Source: Rhodocyclaceae bacterium
GTDB taxonomy: Bacteria; Pseudomonadota; Gammaproteobacteria; Burkholderiales; Rhodocyclaceae
NCBI GenBank assembly: GCA_018883265.1
Contig: VEQK01000004.1
Location: forward strand, 21,464 to 85,463
Direction of reading: 5' to 3'
Length of the DNA stretch: 64,000 nucleotides
In this document: positions 41,061-50,386 of the stretch, piece by piece
Layout: the number at the start of each line of letters is the position of its first letter
Numbering within the stretch: the first letter of the stretch is position 1
Translations under genes and position numbers: made by a program
The notes under the pieces: model-generated
What the model was told of the DNA's origin: nothing
Databases searched by the model: none
The model's input: only the letters and a program-made list of their open reading frames with translations

Positions 41061-42359
41061 TTAATAGTTGGTCGCTGTAATCGGATGGTCTTCCGGCAAT
41101 TGGCCGATGTTATGCCGCCAGAGCGGGTGCAGACAGAGGGTGAGCAGCGACACGAATGCACCGAGCATGATGACAATGGCTGGCGCCATCGTGAGTTGAA
41201 AGCGCGCAATCAGGAACTCGGTCAACATCGGCGCCAGTCCGCCGAACAGACCAACGGCGAGACTGTAACCAAAGGACAGTCCGGTGACTCGCACCTTGTG
41301 CGGCAGTAGTGTCGCCATGCTGGCCGAGAGCGGCCCGAGATAGAAGCCCTGGCCAATCGCCAACAACAGACCACCCAGAATCATCAGCGGTATGTTGCCG
41401 CTTGCAAACAGAACGAAGGCTGGCCAGGCGCCCGCGAATAGAATCAATACGCCAAGCCGGGTAATGTTCAGCTTGCCAAAACGGTCGCCGAGCCAGCCAC
41501 CACAAACGGAGAGCAGGCTGACCAGCAACAGGCTCAGCAGGTTGATGGCCAGAGCGGTGGTGGTGCTGATCCCCGTCAGTTTGGTCATCCAGGGAACGGC
41601 ATACATGAACCCAACAAAGGACACGATGCCGGTAGCCGTATTGGCCAGAGCGATGGCGAGCATCGGTCGCCAGTAATGGCGGAACGCCGTGCGCACAGGA
41701 GATTGCAGCATGTCCTTGCGTTGCATGATCTCGCGCCCTAGAGATTTGCGGGCCCAGATACCAATGCCGGTCAGCAGGATGCTGGATAGAAAGGGAATCC
41801 GCCACCCCCATTCGGCCATGACGGTCTTGCCCAGCACGGTGGTACACAGAAAGCTGGCAGCCGTGCCGAGCAGGAGTCCACCAAAAGCGCCCATGGGGCT
41901 GAAGCCGCCGATGAAGCCGCGCCGATTGGGCGGGGCGTGTTCGATCAGAAACACGATCGACGATGAATATTCACCACCGATGGAAAGTCCCTGCAACATC
42001 CGGAGCAGGATCAACAATGCCGGTGCCCACAGCCCTATCGTGGCATAGGTGGGTAAAAGACCGATCAGTAGCGTCGGGATCGCAATCAGCAGGACGGAAA
42101 GTTGTAGTGCGGCCTTGCGTCCGATGCGGTCGCCAATGTTGCCAAACAGCACCCCGCCTATCGGCCGCATGACCATACCGGTGGCGAAGGCGCCATAGCT
42201 GGCCAGTAAGGCCGCCACCGGATCATCCGTGGGAAAGAAATGTGCCGCGAAGTAGCCTGCCAGGTAGGCATAGACAATGAAGTCGTAAAATTCGATGGCG
42301 TTGCCGATAGCCCCTGCCAGCACTGTTTTGCGCAGGCTGGTCAAAGGCGTCGGTGTCAT
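41061..42359 (-). CDS. MFS transporter, metabolite:H+ symporter (MHS) type
   Basis: A 432-residue, 12-helix permease. It begins with GAIGNAIEFYDFIVYAY. It has the MHS-family signature loop between helices 2 and 3 (MRPIGGVLFGNIGDRIGRKAAL), then GEYSSSIVFLIEHAPPNRRGF and a second half without an obvious extension. MHS members carry organic acids, proline, betaine or shikimate; substrate cannot be read here. It is four bases from both neighbours, carbonic anhydrase upstream and fructokinase downstream, so the three are likely co-transcribed. Confidence 0.85.
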   Translation of the reverse strand: MTPTPLTSLRKTVLAGAIGNAIEFYDFIVYAYLAGYFAAHFFPTDDPVAALLASYGAFATGMVMRPIGGVLFGNIGDRIGRKAALQLSVLLIAIPTLLIGLLPTYATIGLWAPALLILLRMLQGLSIGGEYSSSIVFLIEHAPPNRRGFIGGFSPMGAFGGLLLGTAASFLCTTVLGKTVMAEWGWRIPFLSSILLTGIGIWARKSLGREIMQRKDMLQSPVRTAFRHYWRPMLAIALANTATGIVSFVGFMYAVPWMTKLTGISTTTALAINLLSLLLVSLLSVCGGWLGDRFGKLNITRLGVLILFAGAWPAFVLFASGNIPLMILGGLLLAIGQGFYLGPLSASMATLLPHKVRVTGLSFGYSLAVGLFGGLAPMLTEFLIARFQLTMAPAIVIMLGAFVSLLTLCLHPLWRHNIGQLPEDHPITATNY

Positions 42360-42363
42360 GGCG

Positions 42364-43014
42364 TTAGGCCTGTGTGCTGTAGCTGCTCAGCGCTTGATTG
42401 TACGCAGGACAGATGGCGTTGAGGCTATGTATCGAGATGTTCAGGTTGCGCACGATGCCGTCCTGCAGGCCATAGATGAGGCCGTGCACGGAAACTTCCT
42501 GACCACGAGCCCAGGCATCGTAAATCACGGTAGATTGTGCCAGGTTGAGTACCTGTTCGATAACATTCAGCTCGCACAAGCGATCAAGGCGATCTTCGGG
42601 TGCGGTGGCATCCATGATGGCCTGGTGTTTCTGTTTGACATCATGGATATGACGCAGCCAGTTGTCGACCAGGCCGACGCGCAGGTCATTGAGTGCAGCG
42701 CGGACACCACCACAGCCATAATGGCCAACAACCAGAATGTGTTTGACGCGTAACACCTGAACGGCGTACTGAACAACCGAGAGGCAATTGAGGTCGCTGT
42801 GGACAACAACGTTCGCGATATTCCGGTGGACAAACACTTCGCCAGGTTGAAGGCCCATGATCTGGTTGGCCGGCACGCGCGAGTCCGAGCACCCGATCCA
42901 CAGATACTCAGGCTCCTGGAGCTTTGCCAGTTCGCCGAAGAACTCGGGGTTTTCAGCCTGTGTCTTTTTAGACCAGATCCGGTTTTGTTCGAAGAGGGGG
43001 TCAAGAACGTGCAT
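42364..43014 (-). CDS. can: Beta-class carbonic anhydrase
   Basis: A 216-residue zinc enzyme interconverting CO2 and bicarbonate. The zinc ligands are visible: IGCSDSRVPANQI (Cys and the catalytic Asp/Arg dyad) and VGHYGCGGVRAAL (His and Cys). The sequence and length match E. coli Can (YadF). I chose the ATG at 43014, which begins the conserved segment VLDPLFEQNRIWS. A longer in-frame reading adds unrelated residues. It leads a three-gene minus-strand operon, divergent from the DUF1840 gene. Confidence 0.96.
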   Translation of the reverse strand: MHVLDPLFEQNRIWSKKTQAENPEFFGELAKLQEPEYLWIGCSDSRVPANQIMGLQPGEVFVHRNIANVVVHSDLNCLSVVQYAVQVLRVKHILVVGHYGCGGVRAALNDLRVGLVDNWLRHIHDVKQKHQAIMDATAPEDRLDRLCELNVIEQVLNLAQSTVIYDAWARGQEVSVHGLIYGLQDGIVRNLNISIHSLNAICPAYNQALSSYSTQA

Positions 43015-43105
43015 GATAATTATCAGGTTTTTATCTATCAGGGTATGGCGTATTATAAATGAGGCTAAAAACCAGGACGTAACCGACATTTATAAGGGAG
43101 AGACT

Positions 43106-43453
43106 ATGCTGGTGCGTTTTTCTTCACAGGCGACCGCCAATTTGCTGATGTTCGACGACGTGGCGCGGGTCTTGCTATCTGTCATCGGAAAGTCGCCGAC
43201 GCAGCGTGGTGTGATCACCGTTGATGAGATGCCATCGGCCCTGGTGCATCTACATGCCCTGCTTGAGCATGAGAGTCGGGTGAAAGAGGGTCGTGAGCCG
43301 CGTGAGGAATTACCCATTCCTGAAGTCGGGATCGAACCGCATGAGCTGGTCGGACTGTCGGTGCGAGCGCAACCCTTTATCAAGACCCTGCAACAGGCAT
43401 TGCGCGAGAAAAAGGAAATCACCTGGGAAGCCCCGAAGGACTTCGCCAACTAA
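43106..43453 (+). CDS. DUF1840 domain protein
   Basis: A 115-residue soluble protein that starts MLVRFSSQATANLLMF and has LLSVIGKSPTQRGVI and ELVGLSVRAQPFIKTLQQAL, matching DUF1840. The family is common in betaproteobacteria and its function is unknown. The ATG at 43106 has GGGAGAG just upstream. Its stop is two bases from the convergent metH stop, leaving no room for a separate terminator. Confidence 0.85.
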   Translation: MLVRFSSQATANLLMFDDVARVLLSVIGKSPTQRGVITVDEMPSALVHLHALLEHESRVKEGREPREELPIPEVGIEPHELVGLSVRAQPFIKTLQQALREKKEITWEAPKDFAN

Positions 43454-43455
43454 TT

Positions 43456-46400
43456 TTAGAGGATCGGCGCCAGCCAGCGTTTGGCTTCGTCAACGGATAG
43501 GCCACAACGTCGTGCCCAGTCTTCCAGCTGATCGTCGCCGATTTTGCTGACCGCAAAATAATGTGCGGCCGGGTGTGCCAGATAAAAGCCCGAAACCGAG
43601 GCAGCAGGCCACATGGCGCAGGATTCGGTGAGTGTCATACCGGCCAGTTTGGGCACGTCGAGTAATTCGAACAGACCGCGTTTGGCCAGATGATCCGGGC
43701 AGGCCGGGTAACCCGGCGCCGGACGGATGCCGCGATAGGCTTCCTTGATGAGTGCTGCGTTATCGAGCGTCTCGTCAGAGGCATAGCCCCAGTATTTCAT
43801 GCGCACCTCACGGTGCAGCCACTCGGCAAAGGCTTCGGCCAACCGGTCGGCCAGCGACTTGAGCATGATGGCGCGATAGTCATCGTGTTCGGCTTCAAAA
43901 CGTTTGACGTGCGGTTCGATGCCTTCGCCGCAGGAAACGGCAAAGCCGCCGATCCAGTCCGGTGTGGTGCCATTGGGCTGTTTCTCGGCGATGAAATCTG
44001 CCAGGCACTGATTCGGTTTTCCGTTGGGGCGCTCCTGTTGCTGACGCAGGTTGTGCCAGATCATGCCTACGTGCTTACGTGCATCATCCGTGTAGATTTC
44101 GATGTCATCGCCGACACGATTGGCCGGGAACAGGCCGAAGACCCCGCGCGGCTTCAGCCATTTTTCAGCAACAACCTGTTTGAGCATGGTCTGTGCATCA
44201 GCATAGACCTGCTTGGCGGTCTCTCCGACGACCTTGTCATCCAGAATGGCCGGGAATGAACCGGTCAGATCCCAGGTCTGGAAGAACGGGCTCCAGTCGA
44301 TATAGGGTACGAGTTCATCGAGGCTGGGTTCAACGATCTGTACGCCGGTCTGCTTGGGCGCGACCGGTTGGTAACCCGCATAGTCGCCGGCAAACGCGTC
44401 AAAGGCATTGGCCTGGGCAGCCTCATGCGAGACCAGCGCCACGCCCTTCTTGTTGGCGTGCTGCTGCCGCACCTTTTCATAGTCGGCGGCGAGTTCGGCA
44501 CGATAGTTGGTGGCTTTTTCCAGGTCAGCCGACAACAGATTCGAGACGACGCCCACGGCACGTGAGGCATCCGGGACATAAACCACCGGGTGCGTATAGT
44601 TAGGCGCAATCTTGATGGCGGTGTGCGCGCGGCTGGTGGTGGCGCCACCGATCATGAGCGGAACGTCAAAGCCCTGACGCGTCATTTCGCTGGCGATATG
44701 CGTCATCTCTTCGAGCGACGGGGTGATCAGGCCGGAGAGACCAATCACCTGTGCATCATGTTCGCGTGCGGCCTTCAGAATCTGTTCACAGGGCACCATG
44801 ACGCCGAGGTCGACGACTTCATAGCCATTACAGCCGAGCACAACGCCGACGATATTTTTACCGATATCGTGGACATCGCCTTTGACCGTCGCGATAACGA
44901 TCTTGCCCTTGGCCGCGGCGCCCGAGCGGGCTTTTTCTTCTTCGATGAACGGCACTAGATGCGCCACAGCCTGCTTCATGACACGCGCCGATTTGACCAC
45001 CTGCGGCAGGAACATCTTGCCAGCGCCAAACAGATCGCCGACGGTGTTCATGCCAGACATCAGCGGGCCTTCAATCACAGCCAGCGGCGGCTGACCGGCA
45101 GCGGCCAGCGCGGCGCGGCATTCTTCGGTATCAGCCACCACGTATTCAGTGATGCCTTTGACCAGCGCATGGCTTAGGCGCTCTTCCACCGGCCACTGGC
45201 GCCAGGCCAAGTCTTCAACGCGTTCCTTGGCCGTGCCTTTCACGTTCTGGGCAAATTCGACCAGTGCGTCGCCCGCACCGGCGTGCTTATTCAGCACGAC
45301 GTCTTCGACCTTGGCGCGGAGTTCAGGGTCGATTTCGTCATAGACGCCGAGCTGACCGGCATTGACGATGCCCATGGTCATACCCGCCTGGATGGCGTGA
45401 TAGAGGAAGACGGTGTGAATGGCTTCACGGACCGGGTCGTTACCACGGAACGAGAACGAGACGTTGGAAACACCCCCGGAAATATGGGCGTGCGGCAGAT
45501 GGGCCTTGATCCAGCGCGTGGCTTCGATGAAATCGACGGCGTAGCCATCGTGCTCCGGAATCCCGGTGGCGATGGCAAAGATATTCGGATCGAAAATGAT
45601 GTCTTCGGGCGGGAAGCCGTTGGCGACAAGCAGTTTGTAGGCGCGCTCGCAGATCTCGACTTTGCGGGCGAAGGTATCCGCCTGGCCTTTTTCGTCAAAG
45701 GCCATGACGATGACGGCAGCACCATACTGACGGGCGAGACGCGCCTGACGCAGGAACTCGGCTTCGCCTTCCTTCATCGAGATCGAGTTGACAATGCCCT
45801 TGCCCTGGATACACTTGAGCCCGGCTTCAATGACCGACCACTTTGACGAGTCGATCATGATCGGCACGCGCGAGATGTCCGGCTCGGAGGCGATCAGATT
45901 CAGAAAGCGCACCATGGCGGCCTCCGAATCCAGCATAGCTTCATCCATGTTGATATCGATGATCTGGGCGCCGTTTTCGACCTGTTGGCGGGCAACGACC
46001 AACGCTTCGTCGAAACGGTTTTCGAGAATCATCTTGGCGAAGGCGCGTGAACCCGTGACGTTGGTGCGTTCACCGACGTTGACGAAGAAAGACTCGGGGC
46101 TGATCTCGCAGGGTTCCAGGCCGGACAGACGCAGACGATGTGGCACCTCGGCCGGGCGACGCGGCGCCACGTTCGCAACCGCTTGGGCAATGGCGCGGAT
46201 ATGGTCTGGCGTGGTGCCGCAGCAACCACCAACGATATTGACCAGCCCATGCACTGCCCATTCGCGGATGTCTTCTGCCAGCATCTCCGGCGTTTCGTCG
46301 TAACCACCAAACGCGTTCGGTAGACCGGCGTTCGGGTGGGCCGAGGTATAGGTCGGGCAGATGCGTGCCAGTGTTTCCACATAGGGGCGCAGCTCCTTGG

Positions 46401-47187
46401 CGCCCAGAGCGCAGTTCAGGCCCATCGAGATCGGGCGGGCATGCGCCAACGATGTCCAGAAAGCTTCGGCCGTCTGGCCCGACAGCGTACGACCCGAGGC
46501 ATCGGTAATGGTGCCCGAAATCATGATGGGCCAGCGACGGCCGCGTGTTTCGAAAACTTTCTCGACCGCCATCACAGCGGCTTTGGCGTTCAGTGTGTCA
46601 AAGACGGTTTCAATCAGCAGCAGATCGGCGCCGCCATCAATGAGGCCGTTGGCGGCTTCGATGTAGTTGGTGACCAGTTCATCAAACGTGACATTGCGGG
46701 CCCCCGGGTCATTCACATCCGGGGAGATCGACGCCGTGCGCGAGGTCGGGCCAATGACGCCGGCCACGAGGCGTGGCTTGGCCGGGTTCTGGGCGGTGTA
46801 TTTGTCGCAGGCGGCACGCGCCAGCGCAGCACCGGCTACGTTGAGTTCGTAGACAATGTCTTCGAGCTTGTAATCGGATTGCGACAGGCGGGTTGCGTTG
46901 AAGGTATTTGTTTCGATGATGTCGGCGCCGGCCGCCAGATACTGCTCGTGGATGCCCTGGATGATGTCCGGGCGGGTGAGCAGTAGCAGATCGTTGTTAC
47001 CCTTCAGATCATGCCCATGACTGGCGAAGCGCTCACCCCGGAAATCGGCCTCGGTCAGGCTATGACGCTGGATCATGGTGCCCATGGCACCATCCAGGAC
47101 AAGCACACGCTCTTTGAGGTGCGACAGAATCTCTTCGGTACGGTCGGGTTGTACTGCGGGGTGAGGTGCGTTCATAGCCAGCGTCAT
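43456..47187 (-). CDS. metH: Cobalamin-dependent methionine synthase
   Basis: About 1243 residues, full length, with all four modules. The homocysteine-binding domain contains [11 protein letters not shown] and [13 protein letters not shown] zinc cysteines. The methyl-tetrahydrofolate domain contains [13 protein letters not shown]. The B12 domain contains [20 protein letters not shown], with the cobalt-ligating His in DVHDIG. The C-terminal SAM-binding activation domain contains [12 protein letters not shown]. It makes methionine from homocysteine and methyl-THF. The start could be ATG 47187 or 47175. An intrinsic terminator ends only a few bases upstream of the start, which suggests attenuation. 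Confidence 0.97.
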   Translation of the reverse strand: MTLAMNAPHPAVQPDRTEEILSHLKERVLVLDGAMGTMIQRHSLTEADFRGERFASHGHDLKGNNDLLLLTRPDIIQGIHEQYLAAGADIIETNTFNATRLSQSDYKLEDIVYELNVAGAALARAACDKYTAQNPAKPRLVAGVIGPTSRTASISPDVNDPGARNVTFDELVTNYIEAANGLIDGGADLLLIETVFDTLNAKAAVMAVEKVFETRGRRWPIMISGTITDASGRTLSGQTAEAFWTSLAHARPISMGLNCALGAKELRPYVETLARICPTYTSAHPNAGLPNAFGGYDETPEMLAEDIREWAVHGLVNIVGGCCGTTPDHIRAIAQAVANVAPRRPAEVPHRLRLSGLEPCEISPESFFVNVGERTNVTGSRAFAKMILENRFDEALVVARQQVENGAQIIDINMDEAMLDSEAAMVRFLNLIASEPDISRVPIMIDSSKWSVIEAGLKCIQGKGIVNSISMKEGEAEFLRQARLARQYGAAVIVMAFDEKGQADTFARKVEICERAYKLLVANGFPPEDIIFDPNIFAIATGIPEHDGYAVDFIEATRWIKAHLPHAHISGGVSNVSFSFRGNDPVREAIHTVFLYHAIQAGMTMGIVNAGQLGVYDEIDPELRAKVEDVVLNKHAGAGDALVEFAQNVKGTAKERVEDLAWRQWPVEERLSHALVKGITEYVVADTEECRAALAAAGQPPLAVIEGPLMSGMNTVGDLFGAGKMFLPQVVKSARVMKQAVAHLVPFIEEEKARSGAAAKGKIVIATVKGDVHDIGKNIVGVVLGCNGYEVVDLGVMVPCEQILKAAREHDAQVIGLSGLITPSLEEMTHIASEMTRQGFDVPLMIGGATTSRAHTAIKIAPNYTHPVVYVPDASRAVGVVSNLLSADLEKATNYRAELAADYEKVRQQHANKKGVALVSHEAAQANAFDAFAGDYAGYQPVAPKQTGVQIVEPSLDELVPYIDWSPFFQTWDLTGSFPAILDDKVVGETAKQVYADAQTMLKQVVAEKWLKPRGVFGLFPANRVGDDIEIYTDDARKHVGMIWHNLRQQQERPNGKPNQCLADFIAEKQPNGTTPDWIGGFAVSCGEGIEPHVKRFEAEHDDYRAIMLKSLADRLAEAFAEWLHREVRMKYWGYASDETLDNAALIKEAYRGIRPAPGYPACPDHLAKRGLFELLDVPKLAGMTLTESCAMWPAASVSGFYLAHPAAHYFAVSKIGDDQLEDWARRCGLSVDEAKRWLAPIL

Positions 47188-47191
47188 TTTC

Positions 47192-47234
47192 AAAAAAACA
47201 AACCCGCCGGTCAGCGGGGCTGCAAGCGGCGGGT
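47192..47234 (-). terminator. Intrinsic terminator in the metH leader
   Basis: On the minus strand an 8-pair GC stem (47202-47209 with 47227-47234) encloses a smaller CAGC/GCTG stem. It is followed by TTG and a run of seven T (47192-47198). The metH ATG (47187) lies only four bases past the T-run. A terminator between promoter and start codon is the layout of a transcription attenuator or riboswitch. A second stem further upstream (ACGCGCC with GGCGCGT) could take part in switching. It could also end a short leader RNA. Confidence 0.7.
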
Positions 47235-47324
47235 GTTCGACATCCCATCGCTTTAGCAGTATTTGTTAACGCGCCCGCAAGCTGAGGAGCTCAAATCGGC
47301 GCGTGGCAAGGATGCCAACCCCAA

Positions 47325-47353
47325 ACGATACGGGTCAGACCGCCTTGCGTCAA
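47325..47353 (-). promoter_or_regulatory. Probable metH promoter
   Basis: On the minus strand TTGACG (47348-47353) and TATCGT (47325-47330) are separated by 17 bases, giving five of six matches to the -35 and four of six to the -10 consensus. Transcription would start near 47318, leaving a leader of about 130 bases before metH that contains the terminator at 47192-47234. Confidence 0.45.
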
Positions 47354-47405
47354 GTAAATCAATGGGTTGGAGAAGCAAAAAAGGGGATGGTTAAAATGCG
47401 TTTCT

Positions 47406-47897
47406 ATGGCACGCACCTGGTACCTGGTTCAGAGCAAACCCCGCAACGAGACGCGGGCGCTGGAAAACCTCGTGCGCCAGGGTTACGAGACCTATTTGCC
47501 GCTCATCGAAGTGGAGCGCCTGCAGCGGGGCAAGTTGCTCAGGAAACAGGAGCCGTTGTTCCCGCGCTACCTTTTCTTGCACCTGGAAGAAGGCAACGAT
47601 AACTGGGGTCCGATTCGTTCAACCCTGGGCGTTGCCGGGATGGTGCGTTTTGGCCAGGCTTTTGCCGCCGTGCCGGATCCGGTGATCGAGGCAATTCGTG
47701 AGCGCACACAGGAGATCCGGGGAATGCTCTTTGCCACGGGTGATGCAGTACAGGTGGTGAGTGGTCCACTCGTCGGGCTGGAAGGCGTCTTCGAAATCGC
47801 TGACGGCGAACAACGTAGCTTCGTGCTGCTGGAGTTCATGCAGAAACATCAACGTATCTCCGTGTCGACGGCCGATCTGCGCGCTGCCGCCTATTGA
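47406..47897 (+). CDS. RfaH/NusG-like transcription antitermination factor
   Basis: A 163-residue protein. The N-terminal NusG-type domain (TWYLVQSKPRNETRALENLVRQGYETYLP ... PLFPRYLFLHLEEG, split here into its parts) resembles RfaH more than housekeeping NusG. A KOW-type C-terminal segment follows (GDAVQVVSGPLVGLEGVFEI). RfaH-type factors bind RNA polymerase at ops sites of long operons such as capsule or LPS clusters, but no such cluster is in the window. The ATG at 47406 starts the conserved sequence; the ribosome-binding site is weak. Confidence 0.8.
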   Translation: MARTWYLVQSKPRNETRALENLVRQGYETYLPLIEVERLQRGKLLRKQEPLFPRYLFLHLEEGNDNWGPIRSTLGVAGMVRFGQAFAAVPDPVIEAIRERTQEIRGMLFATGDAVQVVSGPLVGLEGVFEIADGEQRSFVLLEFMQKHQRISVSTADLRAAAY

Positions 47898-47918
47898 TGT
47901 GGCCTAAGCACGCCAGGT

Positions 47919-49085
47919 TTATTTGGCCAGGAAATCGCGTGCGAGCTTGACCCAGTAGCTGATACCGATGGCCGTGATGTCGTCGTTGAAGTCGTAGTGC
48001 GGGTTGTGCAAGGTGCAACCGCCATCGCCGGGGCCGTTGCCCAGCCAGACATAGCAGCCCGGTTTTTCCAGCAACATGTAGGCAAAATCCTCGGCACCCA
48101 TGGATGGCAGCGCGTCCTTGATGACGTGTCCTGCGCCAAGGAGATGGGTTGCTACCTCCTGGCAGAAATGCGATTCGGCGGGACTATTTACTGTCGGCGG
48201 ATAGTGTTGTTCGAAACGTGCTTCGATCTGCGCACCATAGGTGGCGGCAATACCGGTGCAAATATCCTGAACCCGCTTTTCGACCAGCTGCTGAACCTCT
48301 GGTTTGAAGGTGCGGATCGTGCCTCGTAAAACGGCATCTTCGGGAATCACGTTCCAGGCATCGCCCGCGTGAAATTGCGTGATGGATACAACGGCTGCAT
48401 CGCAAGGGTGCAGATTTCGCGAGACAACGCTCTGTAATGCCTGGATCACTTGTGTGCCCACCAGAATAGTATCGACGCCCTGGTGCGGCATTGCGGCATG
48501 ACAGCCGTGACCACGAATCCTGATTTGCAGGCTACAGGTTCCCGCCATCACCGGTCCGGGCATGATCGCCATTTGGCCAACCGGGAGGCCGGGCCAGTTA
48601 TGCAGCCCGAAAACGGCTTCCACCGGAAACTGTTTAAAAAGCCCCTGCTCGATCATGACGCGAGCCCCACCCTCGCCTTCTTCGGCTGGCTGGAAAATCA
48701 GAACGACGGTGCCATCGAAGTCCCGATGTTCGGACAGATGTCGCGCCGCGCCCAGCAACATGGCTGTATGACCGTCGTGGCCACAAGCATGCATCTTGCC
48801 GGCATGACGCGAACGGTGTGGGAACTCGTTCAGCTCCGGCATGGGGAGTGCATCCATGTCGGCGCGCAGGCCCACCATGCGGCTACTATTTCCCTGCGTC
48901 CCCCGAATGACGCCGACGACCCCGGTGCCTGCCAGGCCCCGGTGCACTTCAACGCCAAAGCATTCCAGCGCACGCGCTACCACATCCGCCGTCCGGCTTT
49001 CTTCGAAGGCCAGCTCGGGGTGGGCGTGGATATCGCGGCGGATGGCCGTGATATCGGCCAGGAAGGGTAAGTCGAGCAATTTCAT
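47919..49085 (-). CDS. M20 family amidohydrolase (hippurate hydrolase-like)
   Basis: A 388-residue M20D metallo-hydrolase. The DIHAHPELAFEE segment, the metal-binding GKMHACGHDGHTAMLLGAA (with the Cys/His ligands of the family), and PAEEGEGGARVMIEQGL are visible. A C-terminal PSMGAEDFAYML follows, all as in hippurate hydrolase and indole-acetyl-amino-acid hydrolases. It would cleave an N-acyl amino acid; the substrate is unknown. The ATG at 49085 has a weak AGG upstream. It is divergent from rapZ. Confidence 0.88.
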   Translation of the reverse strand: MKLLDLPFLADITAIRRDIHAHPELAFEESRTADVVARALECFGVEVHRGLAGTGVVGVIRGTQGNSSRMVGLRADMDALPMPELNEFPHRSRHAGKMHACGHDGHTAMLLGAARHLSEHRDFDGTVVLIFQPAEEGEGGARVMIEQGLFKQFPVEAVFGLHNWPGLPVGQMAIMPGPVMAGTCSLQIRIRGHGCHAAMPHQGVDTILVGTQVIQALQSVVSRNLHPCDAAVVSITQFHAGDAWNVIPEDAVLRGTIRTFKPEVQQLVEKRVQDICTGIAATYGAQIEARFEQHYPPTVNSPAESHFCQEVATHLLGAGHVIKDALPSMGAEDFAYMLLEKPGCYVWLGNGPGDGGCTLHNPHYDFNDDITAIGISYWVKLARDFLAK

Positions 49086-49162
49086 AGAGCACCTGAGGCA
49101 AGGCCTCTGTGTAAAGGTTCCGTCAGCATTATGGCGCATTCCCCAGCTATACTGAAACCGCT

Positions 49163-50035
49163 ATGGAACTTGTTGTTATCAGCGGACTCTCCGGTTCTGG
49201 TAAATCGATCGCCCTCGCCGTACTCGAGGACGCAGGGTATTATTGCGTCGATAATCTGCCGGCCGATATGTTGCCGGTACTGGTGGGGCATTTGCGTCAG
49301 GATGGGTATACGCGCATCGGTGTTGCGGTCGACGTGCGCAGCGGCCCTTCGCTGGAAGCCCTTCCCGGAGCGCTCGAAGACTTGAAACGTGACGCCCATG
49401 TCAGTGTCCTGTTCCTGGATGCTGACGACGAAACGCTGATGCAGCGCTTCTCGGAAACGCGCCGTGCGCACCCGCTCACCAGCGAGACGTTGACTCTGGC
49501 TGAAGCGCTGAGGCAGGAGCGGAAGTTGCTCGAACCCGTGGCCGAGATGGGACATCGCCTGGATAGCAGCCATCTCAAGCCAGCCATATTACGCGCCTGG
49601 ATTCGCGATTTTCTGCACATTAATAGCCAGGATGGGCTGACCCTGGTCTTCGAGTCCTTCGGGTTCAAGCATGGCGTGCCGCGTGATGCCGATCTGCTGT
49701 TTGATGTTCGCTGCCTGCCAAACCCGCACTATGACCCGGTCTTGCGGCCGCTGACGGGCAAGGATGCCCCGGTGGCAGCCTTTCTCGAGGCACAACCGGA
49801 TGCACTCCAGTTGCGCGAAGACATCGTCCGCTTCGTAAAAACCTGGTTGCCCAAGTACGGCCATGACAATCGATCCTACCTGACCGTGGCGATTGGTTGT
49901 ACGGGGGGGCAACATCGCTCGGTGTGGATGACCGAGTGGCTTGCGACGCAATTTTTCGATCGACCAGATGTACTGGTGCGTCACCGTGAACTGGTTCCTG
50001 CGGTATCCGCTGAAAAGACTGCTGCGGCCCGGTGA
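49163..50035 (+). CDS. rapZ: RNase adapter protein RapZ
   Basis: A 290-residue P-loop protein. It shows Walker A in VVISGLSGSGKSIALAVLED, the CVDNLPADMLP segment, and the C-terminal TVAIGCTGGQHRSVWM motif with the RNA-binding region. In E. coli it delivers GlmZ to RNase E and senses glucosamine-6-phosphate. In other bacteria it is known as the YvcJ family nucleotide-binding protein. It stands alone here without ptsN or hprK neighbours. Its last 50 bases are overlapped by the next gene. Confidence 0.95.
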   Translation: MELVVISGLSGSGKSIALAVLEDAGYYCVDNLPADMLPVLVGHLRQDGYTRIGVAVDVRSGPSLEALPGALEDLKRDAHVSVLFLDADDETLMQRFSETRRAHPLTSETLTLAEALRQERKLLEPVAEMGHRLDSSHLKPAILRAWIRDFLHINSQDGLTLVFESFGFKHGVPRDADLLFDVRCLPNPHYDPVLRPLTGKDAPVAAFLEAQPDALQLREDIVRFVKTWLPKYGHDNRSYLTVAIGCTGGQHRSVWMTEWLATQFFDRPDVLVRHRELVPAVSAEKTAAAR

Positions 50036-50378
50036 TATTCTGGTGTTGCTGGCCGGCGTTGCCGGCTGGGTGATGCTCTCGATATCGCTCTGGCAATCGG
50101 GACCGGCAGCCGAGGCGCAGATCCGGCGTGATGGCGTACTGCTTGCTGCCTATCCGCTCAATGAAGATCGCACAGTCAGTTTCGCGGGCGCCCTCGGCAT
50201 AACAGTGATCCGTATCGAATCCGGCCGCGCGCGCATCGTCAGTGATCCGGGACCGCGGCAGTACTGCGTCAAACAAGGATGGCTCAGCCGCCCGGGCGAG
50301 ATGGCCGTGTGTGCACCCAATCACATCAGTCTGTCGCTGACGGGTGGCCCACCGACCCATGAATCGATGGCGTATTGA
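49986..50378 (+). CDS. NusG domain II-containing membrane-anchored protein
   Basis: A 130-residue protein. A single N-terminal membrane helix (PGDILVLLAGVAGWVMLSISLW) is followed by a beta-rich domain containing IRRDGVLLAAYPLNEDRTV, GITVIRIESGRARIVSDPGPRQYCVKQGWLSRPGEMAVCAPN. These are the NusG_II (DUF1312-like) features, split here for brevity: DPGPRQYCV, GWLSRPGE and AVCAPN. The GTG at 49986 is the likeliest start and overlaps rapZ by 50 bases; later starts would cut the membrane helix. It is typically found with the Gx-transporter gene that follows. Confidence 0.78.
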   Translation: MNWFLRYPLKRLLRPGDILVLLAGVAGWVMLSISLWQSGPAAEAQIRRDGVLLAAYPLNEDRTVSFAGALGITVIRIESGRARIVSDPGPRQYCVKQGWLSRPGEMAVCAPNHISLSLTGGPPTHESMAY

Positions 50379-50386
50379 GTGACGCC

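Noticed and set aside
47060..47248. A 62-codon frame through the metH leader as a leader peptide
   Set aside because: It runs through the terminator and into the metH coding region in another frame, with no ribosome-binding site. A control peptide would stop before the terminator.
47284..47290. GAGGAGC near metH as a possible SAH riboswitch core
   Set aside because: It lies on the plus strand, opposite to metH transcription, and the rest of the SAH riboswitch core does not follow it.
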